Positions 27,129 to 34,292 of a stretch of 64,000 bases of DNA are shown piece by piece. This DNA comes from JARRKU01 sp963675565 (GTDB lineage Bacteria > Desulfobacterota > Desulfobacteria > Desulfobacterales > Desulfosarcinaceae). Numbering within the stretch: the stretch's first letter is position 1; each line of letters opens with the position of its first letter. The DNA lies in the NCBI GenBank assembly GCA_963675565.2, contig CAXXYD010000002.1, positions 1,178,001 through 1,242,000 on the forward strand, in the 5' to 3' direction. The position numbers and the translations under genes are program-made. The notes beneath the pieces are model-generated. The model did not search any database, was not told the origin of the DNA, and was given only the letters and a program-made list of their open reading frames with translations.

Positions 27129-27605
27129 ATGAAGTCGACCATCATAGTATTCCTGTCCTTGTGGTTATGCATGATTACCGGTGCCTATGCCGATACCATC
27201 TATACGTGGACCGACCACGACGGTACCCAGCATTACAGCAATACGCCACCGCCTGAAGACATCAAACAATTCAAGGCATTGGAATCAAAGGAAACATCTG
27301 AAAGCAGCCCTGCACGGCGACCCGGCTATGATCGGATGGTTCAGCAATCGACCACCGAAGCCGACCGGATCGAACAGCAGCGCCGGGATCGCGAAAAGGC
27401 ATTGGAAAACGAACGAATGCGCGCAGATCGAATCCGTCGCAAAGCTCAGATCGAATCGAAACGCCGGGCACTTGAACAAAAAATAGAAGCCATCCAGAAG
27501 CGGGCCGTAAGCCCTTCTTACCCCCAGGGAATGAAAGCGGCCCAAATCCAACAAATACAAAACCAAATCAAACAACTTGAAGAGCACCCTGCCAACGGCC
27601 AATGA
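27129..27605 (+). CDS. DUF4124 domain exported protein
   Basis: The 158-residue product starts with a signal peptide (KSTIIVFLSLWLCMITGAYA) and continues directly into a DUF4124 domain, DTIYTWTDHDGTQHYSNTPP. The rest is a charged Arg/Glu/Gln-rich helix (about residues 75-150) likely to form a coiled coil. DUF4124 proteins are periplasmic and of unknown function. ATG 27129 is chosen because it begins the signal peptide and follows GGGGAGAAAA. Its end overlaps the CDF transporter gene by four bases. Confidence 0.8.
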   Translation: MKSTIIVFLSLWLCMITGAYADTIYTWTDHDGTQHYSNTPPPEDIKQFKALESKETSESSPARRPGYDRMVQQSTTEADRIEQQRRDREKALENERMRADRIRRKAQIESKRRALEQKIEAIQKRAVSPSYPQGMKAAQIQQIQNQIKQLEEHPANGQ

Positions 27606-28519
27606 ATGCACATCAACCTAAGCAAAACCACGATCACCATCACCATTTCAACGCCAACCGCGCCTTCGCCATCGGGATAACGCTCAACATCGCCTTTGTG
27701 GCAGCCGAAGCCGCGTTTGGCCTGCTGGCGGACTCGCTGTCCCTGCTGGCGGATGCCGGCCACAATTTGAGCGATGTGCTGGGCCTGTTGCTGGCATGGG
27801 GCGCCAGCCTGCTGGGCCGGTGTCGGCCGTCGCAGCGCCGCACCTATGGATGGCGCAGTTCCACCATCATGGCGGCCCTGCTCAACGCGCTGATGCTGCT
27901 GATCGTCTTCGGCGGCATATCCTGGGAAGCCATTCGCCGATTTTCCGATCCGGAGCCGGTGGCCGGCATGACCGTGATGCTTGTGGCACTCTGCGGTGTG
28001 GTCATCAACACCGCCACCGCAATGCTTTTTCTTTCCGGTCGCAAGGACGACCTCAACATTCGCGGGGCCTATTTGCACATGGCAGCCGATGCCGGCGTCT
28101 CCGCCGGCGTCGTTTTGGCCGGCCTGGCCATTTGGTATACGGGTTGGCTGTGGCTGGACCCGGTAATGAGCCTGATCATTGCCGCGATCATTTTCGCCGG
28201 CACGTGGGGACTGCTGCGGGAGTCACTGGACCTGATCCTGCACGCCGTTCCAGCCGGAATCGATCCCGAATCCATCAAAGAATACCTGTCCGGCCTTCCG
28301 GGGGTAACCGCCGTTCACGATCTCCATATCTGGGCCATGAGCACCACCGACAACGCCCTGACCGCCCACCTGGTGAAACCCGATCCCCGGGACGATGACC
28401 GGGTCATTCTGATTGCCACAAAAGCATTGCGGGACAAGTACGGCATCGGCCACGCGACCCTGCAATGGGAGCGCAGCGACAGCCTGCCCCATTGCAGCAG
28501 CGAATGCCACACAGATTAG
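27602..28519 (+). CDS. cation diffusion facilitator family metal exporter
   Basis: A 305-residue CDF protein of the ZitB/CzcD type, which exchanges Zn2+ (or Cd2+, Co2+) for protons across the inner membrane. It has an amino-terminal histidine cluster (HDHHHHF), six membrane helices, and the HxxxD metal-site pairs in LADAGHNLSD (helix 2) and LHMAADAGVS (helix 5), which indicates zinc preference. The cytoplasmic carboxy domain includes VTAVHDLHIWAMS. The tail ends in a His/Cys segment (LPHCSSECHTD) that may bind metal too. It overlaps the DUF4124 gene by four bases. Confidence 0.92.
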   Translation: MNAHQPKQNHDHHHHFNANRAFAIGITLNIAFVAAEAAFGLLADSLSLLADAGHNLSDVLGLLLAWGASLLGRCRPSQRRTYGWRSSTIMAALLNALMLLIVFGGISWEAIRRFSDPEPVAGMTVMLVALCGVVINTATAMLFLSGRKDDLNIRGAYLHMAADAGVSAGVVLAGLAIWYTGWLWLDPVMSLIIAAIIFAGTWGLLRESLDLILHAVPAGIDPESIKEYLSGLPGVTAVHDLHIWAMSTTDNALTAHLVKPDPRDDDRVILIATKALRDKYGIGHATLQWERSDSLPHCSSECHTD

Positions 28520-28662
28520 ACGTGTTTAAAATCCATGGTCTGTCAGTTTCATTATCAATATTAAACATCCCCTTGTAGCCAAGGTCACTGCCCGCCTGAA
28601 CTGTGAAAATGTGGTGCAACAGTCAAAAGCCATCCAAAAGGACAGGAAACACAAAAAACAAC

Positions 28663-28693
28663 AAGAGCCTGCCGCTGGAAACGGCAGGCTCTT
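28663..28693 (-). terminator. intrinsic terminator of the PEP-CTERM gene
   Basis: A perfect 12-base stem (28663-28674 with 28682-28693, seven-base loop) is followed on the minus strand by GTTGTTTTTTGTGTTT. It sits 24 bases past the stop of the PEP-CTERM gene. Confidence 0.85.
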
Positions 28694-28717
28694 ATAAAGC
28701 GGGGCCGAAGGACAATT

Positions 28718-29230
28718 CTACCGGTTAAGCTTTCTCCCGGCTCCGGCCAGTACCAGCAACCCGGTTGCGAGCAGGAGCATTGTACCCGGTTCAGGATTCG
28801 GAATCGGGAGGCGACTCGTGACGCGACTGATCTCCAATGATATGCCGCCGAAGTTGTCCCCATAGGGATCATCCATTATAAAGAAGCTGACGGTCCCGTC
28901 CGACGTCAACGTGAAGGAGGTGCTGACTGCGTTGAGCAACGCCAATTCCGGAGTATCGTATTGACCATTGGTGACGAGATAGGCATCGAACTCATCGGAG
29001 GACAAGCTGTAGCTGTTAAGCCAACTGTGCTGGTCTGTCCAGGCTGTCCAGGCCGAATATGTCCCGTCAAATGCGGTCACCGTATAAGTGCCGGCCGCTA
29101 AGCTCACCTCAATGGGATTGTATGTGGTGTTGGTCACCGCATCAATATCTATCATGATTGCCTGTCCCACACCTGTTAATCCAAATAAAAACAATCCAAT
29201 TGCTAATACGAATGAAGTTATTTTTTTCAT
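28718..29230 (-). CDS. PEP-CTERM sorting domain protein
   Basis: The 170-residue product has a signal peptide (about residues 1-24), a beta-rich middle, and a carboxy-terminal PEP-CTERM signal: PNPEPGTMLLLATGLLVLAG followed by the basic end AGRKLNR. Such proteins are processed by a membrane exosortase and are tied to extracellular polysaccharide and floc or biofilm formation. The gene starts at ATG 29230 behind AAGGA. A sigma-54 type promoter lies at 29387-29402 and a strong terminator follows, so it is probably monocistronic. No exosortase gene is in this window. Confidence 0.88.
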   Translation of the reverse strand: MKKITSFVLAIGLFLFGLTGVGQAIMIDIDAVTNTTYNPIEVSLAAGTYTVTAFDGTYSAWTAWTDQHSWLNSYSLSSDEFDAYLVTNGQYDTPELALLNAVSTSFTLTSDGTVSFFIMDDPYGDNFGGISLEISRVTSRLPIPNPEPGTMLLLATGLLVLAGAGRKLNR

Positions 29231-29621
29231 TACTAATCCTTCTTTCTGTTCGTACTGACCGCTGGGACAACAACCAAAACGAGGTTGTTGAAACGGAGCC
29301 TGCCAGATACTCCCCATGCGCCATGAATTTTTTTGCCACTGCTTCGAAGCAGGCTTGTCTTACCGGCAAAAACCAGCACATTGTAATGCAAGTATGATAC
29401 CAAGAATAGACAAAATTTTTCATATATAAAACAAGTACTTATAAAATAGAGCAATTTATTGGCACAATTTGGCAAAATTATTGCCCTAAAACTATGTAAT
29501 TTAATTCATAATTACCCAAGTATTTGGCCCGGAACACACAAAAGATTTCCTGGCCGGCTTATGAGAATGACTTTTATTCATAGAGGCGGCTTGAAAACAG
29601 GGTATGCAAATTTTCAGCAGT
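29231..29621. other. AT-rich intergenic region
   Basis: The only signal seen is the sigma-54 promoter at 29387-29402. The rest is AT-rich without a gene. Confidence 0.5.
29387..29402 (-). promoter_or_regulatory. sigma-54 (-24/-12) promoter of the PEP-CTERM gene
   Basis: On the minus strand the 16 bases read TGGTATCATACTTGCA: GG and GC separated by ten bases, with TTGCA at -12. This agrees with the TGGCAC-N5-TTGCA consensus. Transcription would start near 29376, leaving a leader of roughly 145 bases. Sigma-54 control of PEP-CTERM genes through the PrsK/PrsR system is established in other bacteria. Confidence 0.7.
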
Positions 29622-29888
29622 CTATGTGAACTTGCGAAGCAACAAAACAGCAAAGAGGAGCATTCCCAACAGGGAAAAGTGCAAGGTATTGAGGTTTTTT
29701 TGATAGCCTATTTTACGCTTTTGATCCGGTTCATCTTCGATCAGCGCTTTGAACTGCCGATAGTCCCGCAGCCAGCCGGAAAACATCTCGATGGTGCAAC
29801 CCTTATCTTTGAGGGCCATTTTGATCTGCTGAAAATTATACAGCGCCACAACCGCTGAAAATAAAAATGCGAACTCGATCAGGCCCAT
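29622..29888 (-). CDS. small two-helix membrane protein, 88 aa
   Basis: I do not recognise the family. The protein has two hydrophobic segments, about residues 3-20 (LIEFAFLFSAVVALY) and 68-85 (LHFSLLGMLLFAVLLL), with a charged cytoplasmic or periplasmic loop between them (residues about 25-65, rich in Lys, Asp and Glu). The start ATG 29888 has GGGGG seven bases upstream. It stands alone, divergent from the ArsR gene. Confidence 0.65.
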   Translation of the reverse strand: MGLIEFAFLFSAVVALYNFQQIKMALKDKGCTIEMFSGWLRDYRQFKALIEDEPDQKRKIGYQKNLNTLHFSLLGMLLFAVLLLRKFT

Positions 29889-29967
29889 GGATTTACCCCC
29901 TTATTTATAATGTCGGATTGTCCCATTTTTAGATTGACAGGTTCAAATTATCAACTTATTAAACATT

Positions 29968-29981
29968 TAAGCAATCGCTTA
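29968..29981. promoter_or_regulatory. inverted repeat, possible ArsR operator
   Basis: TAAGC-AATC-GCTTA is a short perfect dyad directly before the ATG of the ArsR-type gene. Autorepression from a dyad overlapping the start region is typical for this family. The binding is inferred, not shown. Confidence 0.45.
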
Positions 29982-29982
29982 T

Positions 29983-30471
29983 ATGGATAGTATCGTGCCT
30001 CTATTTAGAAGACTAAAAGCGCTGGCAGACGAAAATCGCTTGAGAATCCTGCAAATGCTGATTAACGGTGACCTGTGTGTCGGGGCTTTGGCCAATCAGC
30101 TTGGCATCTCAAAACCGGCCGTCTCCCAGCACCTCCAGATACTTCGGAAAGCGGGATTGGTTAAAGGAGAAAAACGCGGCTACTGGACCCACTATATGGT
30201 AGATCGACAAGCATTAAGCGCCATCGCGATGGAAATAAACGCGATGACGGCAAGCGGCGAACCGCAGGGAACCATTTGTTGGCGGATAGACGATTCACCG
30301 GTTACCATTCATCAACCAAAGGAGGGCGCCATGTGTCAAAGTTGTCAGCAACCAATCCAATTAAAGGACAAGCCTGAAAATTGCAGCCCCGAACAGATCA
30401 GGGAATGTCACGGAAACGGCAAGGAACATCCCTGCACAAATGAAAAGCCCGCTCCCGAAAAAAATAGATGA
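29983..30471 (+). CDS. ArsR-family regulator with cysteine-rich tail
   Basis: Residues about 5-90 form the ArsR/SmtB winged helix, with ENRLRILQML and the recognition helix ISKPAVSQHLQIL. Residues about 110-162 form an extra tail that starts again like a small protein (GAMCQSCQQPIQLKDKPENC, then PEQIRECHGN and EHPC) with six cysteines and two histidines. This tail probably binds metal or thiol-reactive effectors. The gene leads an operon with an ABC-2 exporter (ATPase at 30495, permease at 31481), so it likely senses the compound exported. An alternative is that the tail was once a separate small gene, as an ATG with AAAGGAGG lies at 30331. Confidence 0.85.
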   Translation: MDSIVPLFRRLKALADENRLRILQMLINGDLCVGALANQLGISKPAVSQHLQILRKAGLVKGEKRGYWTHYMVDRQALSAIAMEINAMTASGEPQGTICWRIDDSPVTIHQPKEGAMCQSCQQPIQLKDKPENCSPEQIRECHGNGKEHPCTNEKPAPEKNR

Positions 30472-30494
30472 AATAGTTTGCATCCTAAAAACCA

Positions 30495-31484
30495 GTGGCG
30501 CAGATCAAAATGACCGAATCCATTTATGTTGAAAAATTAACCAAGCGTTTCGAAAATGTCGAAGCGGTCACTGGCATTTCCTTCAGTGTCCGGCAAGGCG
30601 AGCTGTTCGGTTTTCTCGGCCCGAACGGTGCCGGCAAAACGACCACTATCAATATGCTCACGGGGCTGGCGCGCCCGGACGCAGGAGCGATACGGATCGG
30701 AGGTATCGACTGCACAGGCAATCCCAGGGCGGCCCAGCATCTCGTCGGCGTGGTCCCGGATGAAAGCAACCTGTATCCGGAGCTCACCGGTTTTGAGAAC
30801 CTCTGTTTCTGCGCGGCGCTTTACGGAATGGGCAAAGCCGAAAGAAAAGCCAGGGCCCGGGAACTTCTGGACACTTTCGATTTGGCCCAGGCGGCGGAAC
30901 GCAAGTTTGCCGGTTACTCAAAAGGTATGAAGCGCAAGCTTACCATCGCTGCCGGGATCATTCACAAGCCGCCCATCCTGTTCCTGGATGAACCCACCAC
31001 TGGAATCGACGTAGCCAGCGCGCGACAACTGCGGCAACTCATCGCCCATCTGCATCGAAGCGGGACGACTATCTTCCTGACTACCCATTACATTGAAGAG
31101 GCGCAGCGGCTCTGCGACCGCATCGCCTTTATCGTAAATGGATGCATCGTTCGAATCGACACGGTGGAGCAGTTGCTCCAACCGATGAAAGAAAAGCATG
31201 TTTTGCAGATTACCTGTGTCAACATGCCGCCCGGTATCAGGGAAAAACTCAGGGATTCCTTTCCGGATCTTGTGTTCACGATCCCGGGTGGCGACTTCAT
31301 ACGAATTGAAGCTGGACACCCCATTCATGTGGGTCCCCTGGTCCGCTTTCTGGAAGACCATGCCACCGAGGTGTCCGAAGCCCGTCGCATACGACCGTCC
31401 CTTGAGGACATCTTTGTAGAAATCACCGGTCTTGAGGCTAACGCCATGCATAAAGAAAAGGAAAAGAAAGGCGGCGGTCAATGA
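30495..31484 (+). CDS. ABC-2 type exporter ATP-binding protein
   Basis: A 329-residue ATPase of the drug/antibiotic or NodI-like exporter class. It has Walker A GPNGAGKTT, signature YSKGMKRKL (S-K-G-M in place of S-G-G-Q, common in this class), Walker B ILFLDEPTTGID and the H-loop TTHYIEEAQ. The carboxy-terminal 90 residues form the usual accessory domain. GTG 30495 is the longest start; ATG 30510 is also possible and neither has a clear ribosome site. It overlaps the permease gene by four bases and lies 23 bases after the ArsR gene. Confidence 0.9.
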   Translation: MAQIKMTESIYVEKLTKRFENVEAVTGISFSVRQGELFGFLGPNGAGKTTTINMLTGLARPDAGAIRIGGIDCTGNPRAAQHLVGVVPDESNLYPELTGFENLCFCAALYGMGKAERKARARELLDTFDLAQAAERKFAGYSKGMKRKLTIAAGIIHKPPILFLDEPTTGIDVASARQLRQLIAHLHRSGTTIFLTTHYIEEAQRLCDRIAFIVNGCIVRIDTVEQLLQPMKEKHVLQITCVNMPPGIREKLRDSFPDLVFTIPGGDFIRIEAGHPIHVGPLVRFLEDHATEVSEARRIRPSLEDIFVEITGLEANAMHKEKEKKGGGQ

Positions 31485-32218
31485 AACTCATAATCGCCTT
31501 TTGGAATATTCTGGCAAAAGACATGCGGACCTATTACCTGAAGCCGCCGAATATCAGTTGGGGACTGATTTTCCCCCTGGCATGGACGGGCATGTTCTTC
31601 ATCAAATCAGGCAGCGGCCTGGGAAGCATACTGTCATTGCTACCAGGAGTGGTGGCGATCTCGATTCTGTTCGGTACCACCTCTATGCTGGCGGTAACGG
31701 TTACATTCGAGAAAAAAAACCGCTCATTTGAACGGCTGCTGCTTGCGCCAGTCCCCTTTGAAATTTTGATGCTGGCCAAAACCAGCGGTGCCATCCTGTT
31801 CGGCACAGCCAACGCTTTTGTGCCTGTTATCATGGCGGCGTTTCTCATCGATTTGACCGCAGTGATGTGGAGCGTGTTCATTCCCGCTGTCTTCATGATC
31901 GCCGTGGCCTCGACCTTCCTGGGCCTTTTTATCGCCGTGGCGGTAAGCGAGGTTTTCGAAGCTCAGACCTTTTCCAACTTCTTCCGCTTCCCCATGATTT
32001 TCCTCTGTGGGCTCTTTTTTCCCATTGAAAAGCTGCCCGTGTTTCTCAAGCCATTCTCCTTTGCGTTTCCCCTGACCTATGGGGCCGATGTGCTCCATGG
32101 GGCCGTCCACGGTGCACATATATTATCCTTTTCCCTCGATCTGGCCGTTCTCGCTGCATTCTGCGTCTTTTTGTTCGCCGCAAGCCTCTGGAACATCAAA
32201 CGCAGATGGATTATATGA
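31481..32218 (+). CDS. ABC-2 type exporter permease
   Basis: A 245-residue membrane protein with six hydrophobic segments, of the NodJ/DrrB-like ABC-2 family. The family loop is recognisable in FFRFPMIFLCGLFFPIEKLP near residue 170, followed by LPVFLKPFSFAFPLTYGADVL. It forms a homodimer with two copies of the ATPase encoded just upstream. The substrate cannot be deduced; the ArsR regulator hints at a toxic metal or organic compound. Confidence 0.9.
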   Translation: MKLIIAFWNILAKDMRTYYLKPPNISWGLIFPLAWTGMFFIKSGSGLGSILSLLPGVVAISILFGTTSMLAVTVTFEKKNRSFERLLLAPVPFEILMLAKTSGAILFGTANAFVPVIMAAFLIDLTAVMWSVFIPAVFMIAVASTFLGLFIAVAVSEVFEAQTFSNFFRFPMIFLCGLFFPIEKLPVFLKPFSFAFPLTYGADVLHGAVHGAHILSFSLDLAVLAAFCVFLFAASLWNIKRRWII

Positions 32219-32531
32219 CAAGCACCAGTTTGTCCACCCCACAGCCATACCCGGTAACAATCAGGGCCCGGGTATAGCTGTCCGGCTTGATGGATAAGAA
32301 TCTGAACAATCGTAATATATCCGCCAGCCACTATTTTCATTGGCACAGGCTGACGAACTTCGAGAGTCCCTGCCCCCTGATGCCCATGGGATAAAGCTTG
32401 CCTCTGATTGCATGAAGGCAGCATTCAATAATACCCCTTGACCTGACTACAGCTTCACCGTTTATAGCCTGATCCCGATCACCAATGGACCGTAACCAAA
32501 CCAACAGATGACTCATCAGGAGGTGCTAACG
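32219..32531. other. intergenic region, no gene seen
   Basis: No convincing gene, terminator or promoter was identified. AGGAGG at 32517-32522 is the ribosome binding site of the next gene. Confidence 0.5.
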
Positions 32532-33014
32532 ATGAATGCGTTTTTGCCGCAACGTATCACCAGGGAAATCGAATTGATCATTGACGCCGATCCCCAGCAG
32601 GTCTTTCCCCTTCTCTGTCCGGTTCGTGAATACGAGTGGATAGAACCTTGGCGTTGTCGTGTGCTCTATAGCGATAGCGGGGTGGCTGAAAACAACTGCA
32701 TTTTTGAAACCGATTTTCCCCAAAACGGCGGCCGTGAAACCTGGATTGTAAGCCATTACGAAAAAGACCACGGCATTGAGTTCGTTCGCTTTACAGCCGA
32801 CGAAAAAATCACTAAGCTCAATATTCATCTGAGTGGCACCCCGGCGGGTGGCACGCGCCTGTTGTGGCAAAAAATCTATACCGGACTGAGCCCGGAAGGT
32901 AACCAAGTCATCACGGCCATGTCTGAGGATTTTGAGCCTGAAGCGGAAAGAATCGCCAGCATGCTCAATCATTATTTGAAAACAGGCACAATGTTGCCGC
33001 TTGCTGATTTGTAG
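32532..33014 (+). CDS. SRPBCC-family protein
   Basis: A 160-residue protein that looks like a START-like SRPBCC fold: an amino-terminal strand and helix (ITREIELIIDADPQQVFPLL), the PVREYEWIEPW loop seen in polyketide-cyclase-like members, and a long carboxy-terminal helix (PEAERIASMLNHYL). These proteins bind hydrophobic ligands; the specific ligand is unknown. ATG 32532 is chosen for its AGGAGG nine bases upstream. It is followed after 32 bases by a MerR regulator in the same direction. Confidence 0.75.
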   Translation: MNAFLPQRITREIELIIDADPQQVFPLLCPVREYEWIEPWRCRVLYSDSGVAENNCIFETDFPQNGGRETWIVSHYEKDHGIEFVRFTADEKITKLNIHLSGTPAGGTRLLWQKIYTGLSPEGNQVITAMSEDFEPEAERIASMLNHYLKTGTMLPLADL

Positions 33015-33046
33015 CGGACCACTGCATCGGCAAACAGGAGTTATTC

Positions 33047-33583
33047 ATGCTCACCATCGGAAAGCTTGCCCGGAAGTTTGATCTGTCCCGCAGTACGCTG
33101 CTATATTACGATCGCATCGGCCTATTGAAGCCTTCCGGGCGGACGCCTGCCAATTATCGGGTGTACACCCCAAGCGATGTTCGCCGTTTGGAAAAAATCT
33201 GTCTATTTCGCCAGGCAGGGCTGGATCTTAAATCCATTGCCGCGACGCTTTCAACATCCGGAAGTTCGCTGGCTGAAATCCTCGAACTGCAGATAGACCT
33301 ACTCAATCAAAAAATCCAGGCCCTGCGCCGCCAGCAACACTTGATTGTAGGGTTGTTAAAAAAAATAAAGCGAGAGGACTTGCCGATCAAAGTGATGGAC
33401 AAGCAAAGTTGGGTGCGCCTGCTCAAATTGGCCGGCATGGATGAAAAAGCCATGGGCGATTGGCACCTGGCCTTTGAGCATCTCTCACCCGATGCCCACC
33501 AGCACTTTCTTGAATCTTTGGGTATTTCCGCAGACGAAGTCATGGCCATCCGGCGATGGTCGCAGGCCAAAACGCCGGATTAA
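33047..33583 (+). CDS. MerR-family transcriptional regulator
   Basis: A 178-residue regulator with the MerR winged helix at residues 1-70 (LTIGKLARKFDLSRSTLLYY, then NYRVYTPSDVRRLEKI), a coiled-coil dimerisation helix (about 78-110) and a carboxy effector domain of about 65 residues that is longer than in metal-sensing MerR proteins and lacks their cysteines, so a drug-like or protein ligand is more likely. The start has AGGAG upstream. It probably forms an operon with the SRPBCC gene. Confidence 0.88.
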   Translation: MLTIGKLARKFDLSRSTLLYYDRIGLLKPSGRTPANYRVYTPSDVRRLEKICLFRQAGLDLKSIAATLSTSGSSLAEILELQIDLLNQKIQALRRQQHLIVGLLKKIKREDLPIKVMDKQSWVRLLKLAGMDEKAMGDWHLAFEHLSPDAHQHFLESLGISADEVMAIRRWSQAKTPD

Positions 33584-33820
33584 AAAAAACTACCCGTCTC
33601 GAAATCAGTCGGCGATTATCTCCGGATATTGGGGCTCTTAAAGAGGTAGTGTCGGCAGATTAATTTGAAAGGCAACTACGGAAGCCGTACGTTGACAGGC
33701 AACCTGCGCTTTTTACGCTATTAATAATCAGGTGATCACCTAATTAGCCTGCAATCCGACCAGTCTTATGGGGAGTTCGATGGTGCGATAGCTTGTTCAG
33801 GAGATCGGAGGTCACACATT

Positions 33821-33904
33821 ATGATCTCCAATATTAAATTCCTTCTGAAAATAGCCAAAAAAATGACAATGGCCATCATAAAATTTGATATAATTAGGGT
33901 GTAG
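33821..33904 (+). CDS. putative cationic micropeptide, 27 aa
   Basis: An ATG at 33821 follows GGAGGT (33807-33812) with an ideal eight-base spacer. The peptide begins MISNIKFLLKIAKKM and continues TMAIIKFDIIRV; it has five lysines, one arginine and one aspartate among Ile, Leu, Phe and Met, so it is cationic and probably amphipathic. This composition is like small toxins of type I systems or bacteriocin-like peptides, but also arises by chance in AT-rich DNA. No partner RNA or immunity gene is evident. Confidence 0.3.
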   Translation: MISNIKFLLKIAKKMTMAIIKFDIIRV

Positions 33905-34089
33905 GATTCAACAAATATTTTCTATCGAATGCAAGTAGCACCTGTCCCGCTGTCAAGCAGTTTTGAATCGTTTTATTTCCAGTGTCTGCGCTGAAGCTGG
34001 TTTAGTATAGAGCCTCCGATCAATCCATTTTTTAGCAACTCCCGACATACGATGGGTTTAATAGATAGCGTTCATTAATTTGCTCACCC

Positions 34090-34105
34090 TGGCATCCTTC
34101 TTGCG
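34090..34105 (+). promoter_or_regulatory. sigma-54 (-24/-12) promoter of the signalling operon
   Basis: TGGCATCCTTCTTGCG has GG and GC separated by ten bases, with TGGCA and TTGC intact. The start point would be near 34116, about 175 bases upstream of the PocR-kinase gene. Confidence 0.6.
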
Positions 34106-34292
34106 TAAACCTTGAATAAAATAGGATTGAAGTGGCCTTGCATTAGCTGTCCGCTCTATCTGCGCGGGCAGTCTGAATGGAAGGGCTCACCGGTAAGAGA
34201 CGCTTTATCACCGTGCAGATGTAAGGAACGGATATTTCGGAATTCTGTCAAAACCCGCAAAATCCGGTTTTTCTGTTGAAGCGAGGGACCAA

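Larger units (their letters stand above)
33584..34292. other. 709-base intergenic region with small signals
   Basis: The region holds a 12-base palindrome at 33730-33741 (AGGTGATCACCT), a possible 27-codon gene at 33821-33904 and a sigma-54 promoter at 34090-34105, listed separately. The remainder shows no gene. Confidence 0.5.

Noticed and set aside
34180..34250. Possible cyclic di-GMP riboswitch before the PocR kinase gene (GAGACGC and GGTAAG pieces)
   Set aside because: The pieces do not assemble into the conserved GEMM stems in the right order.
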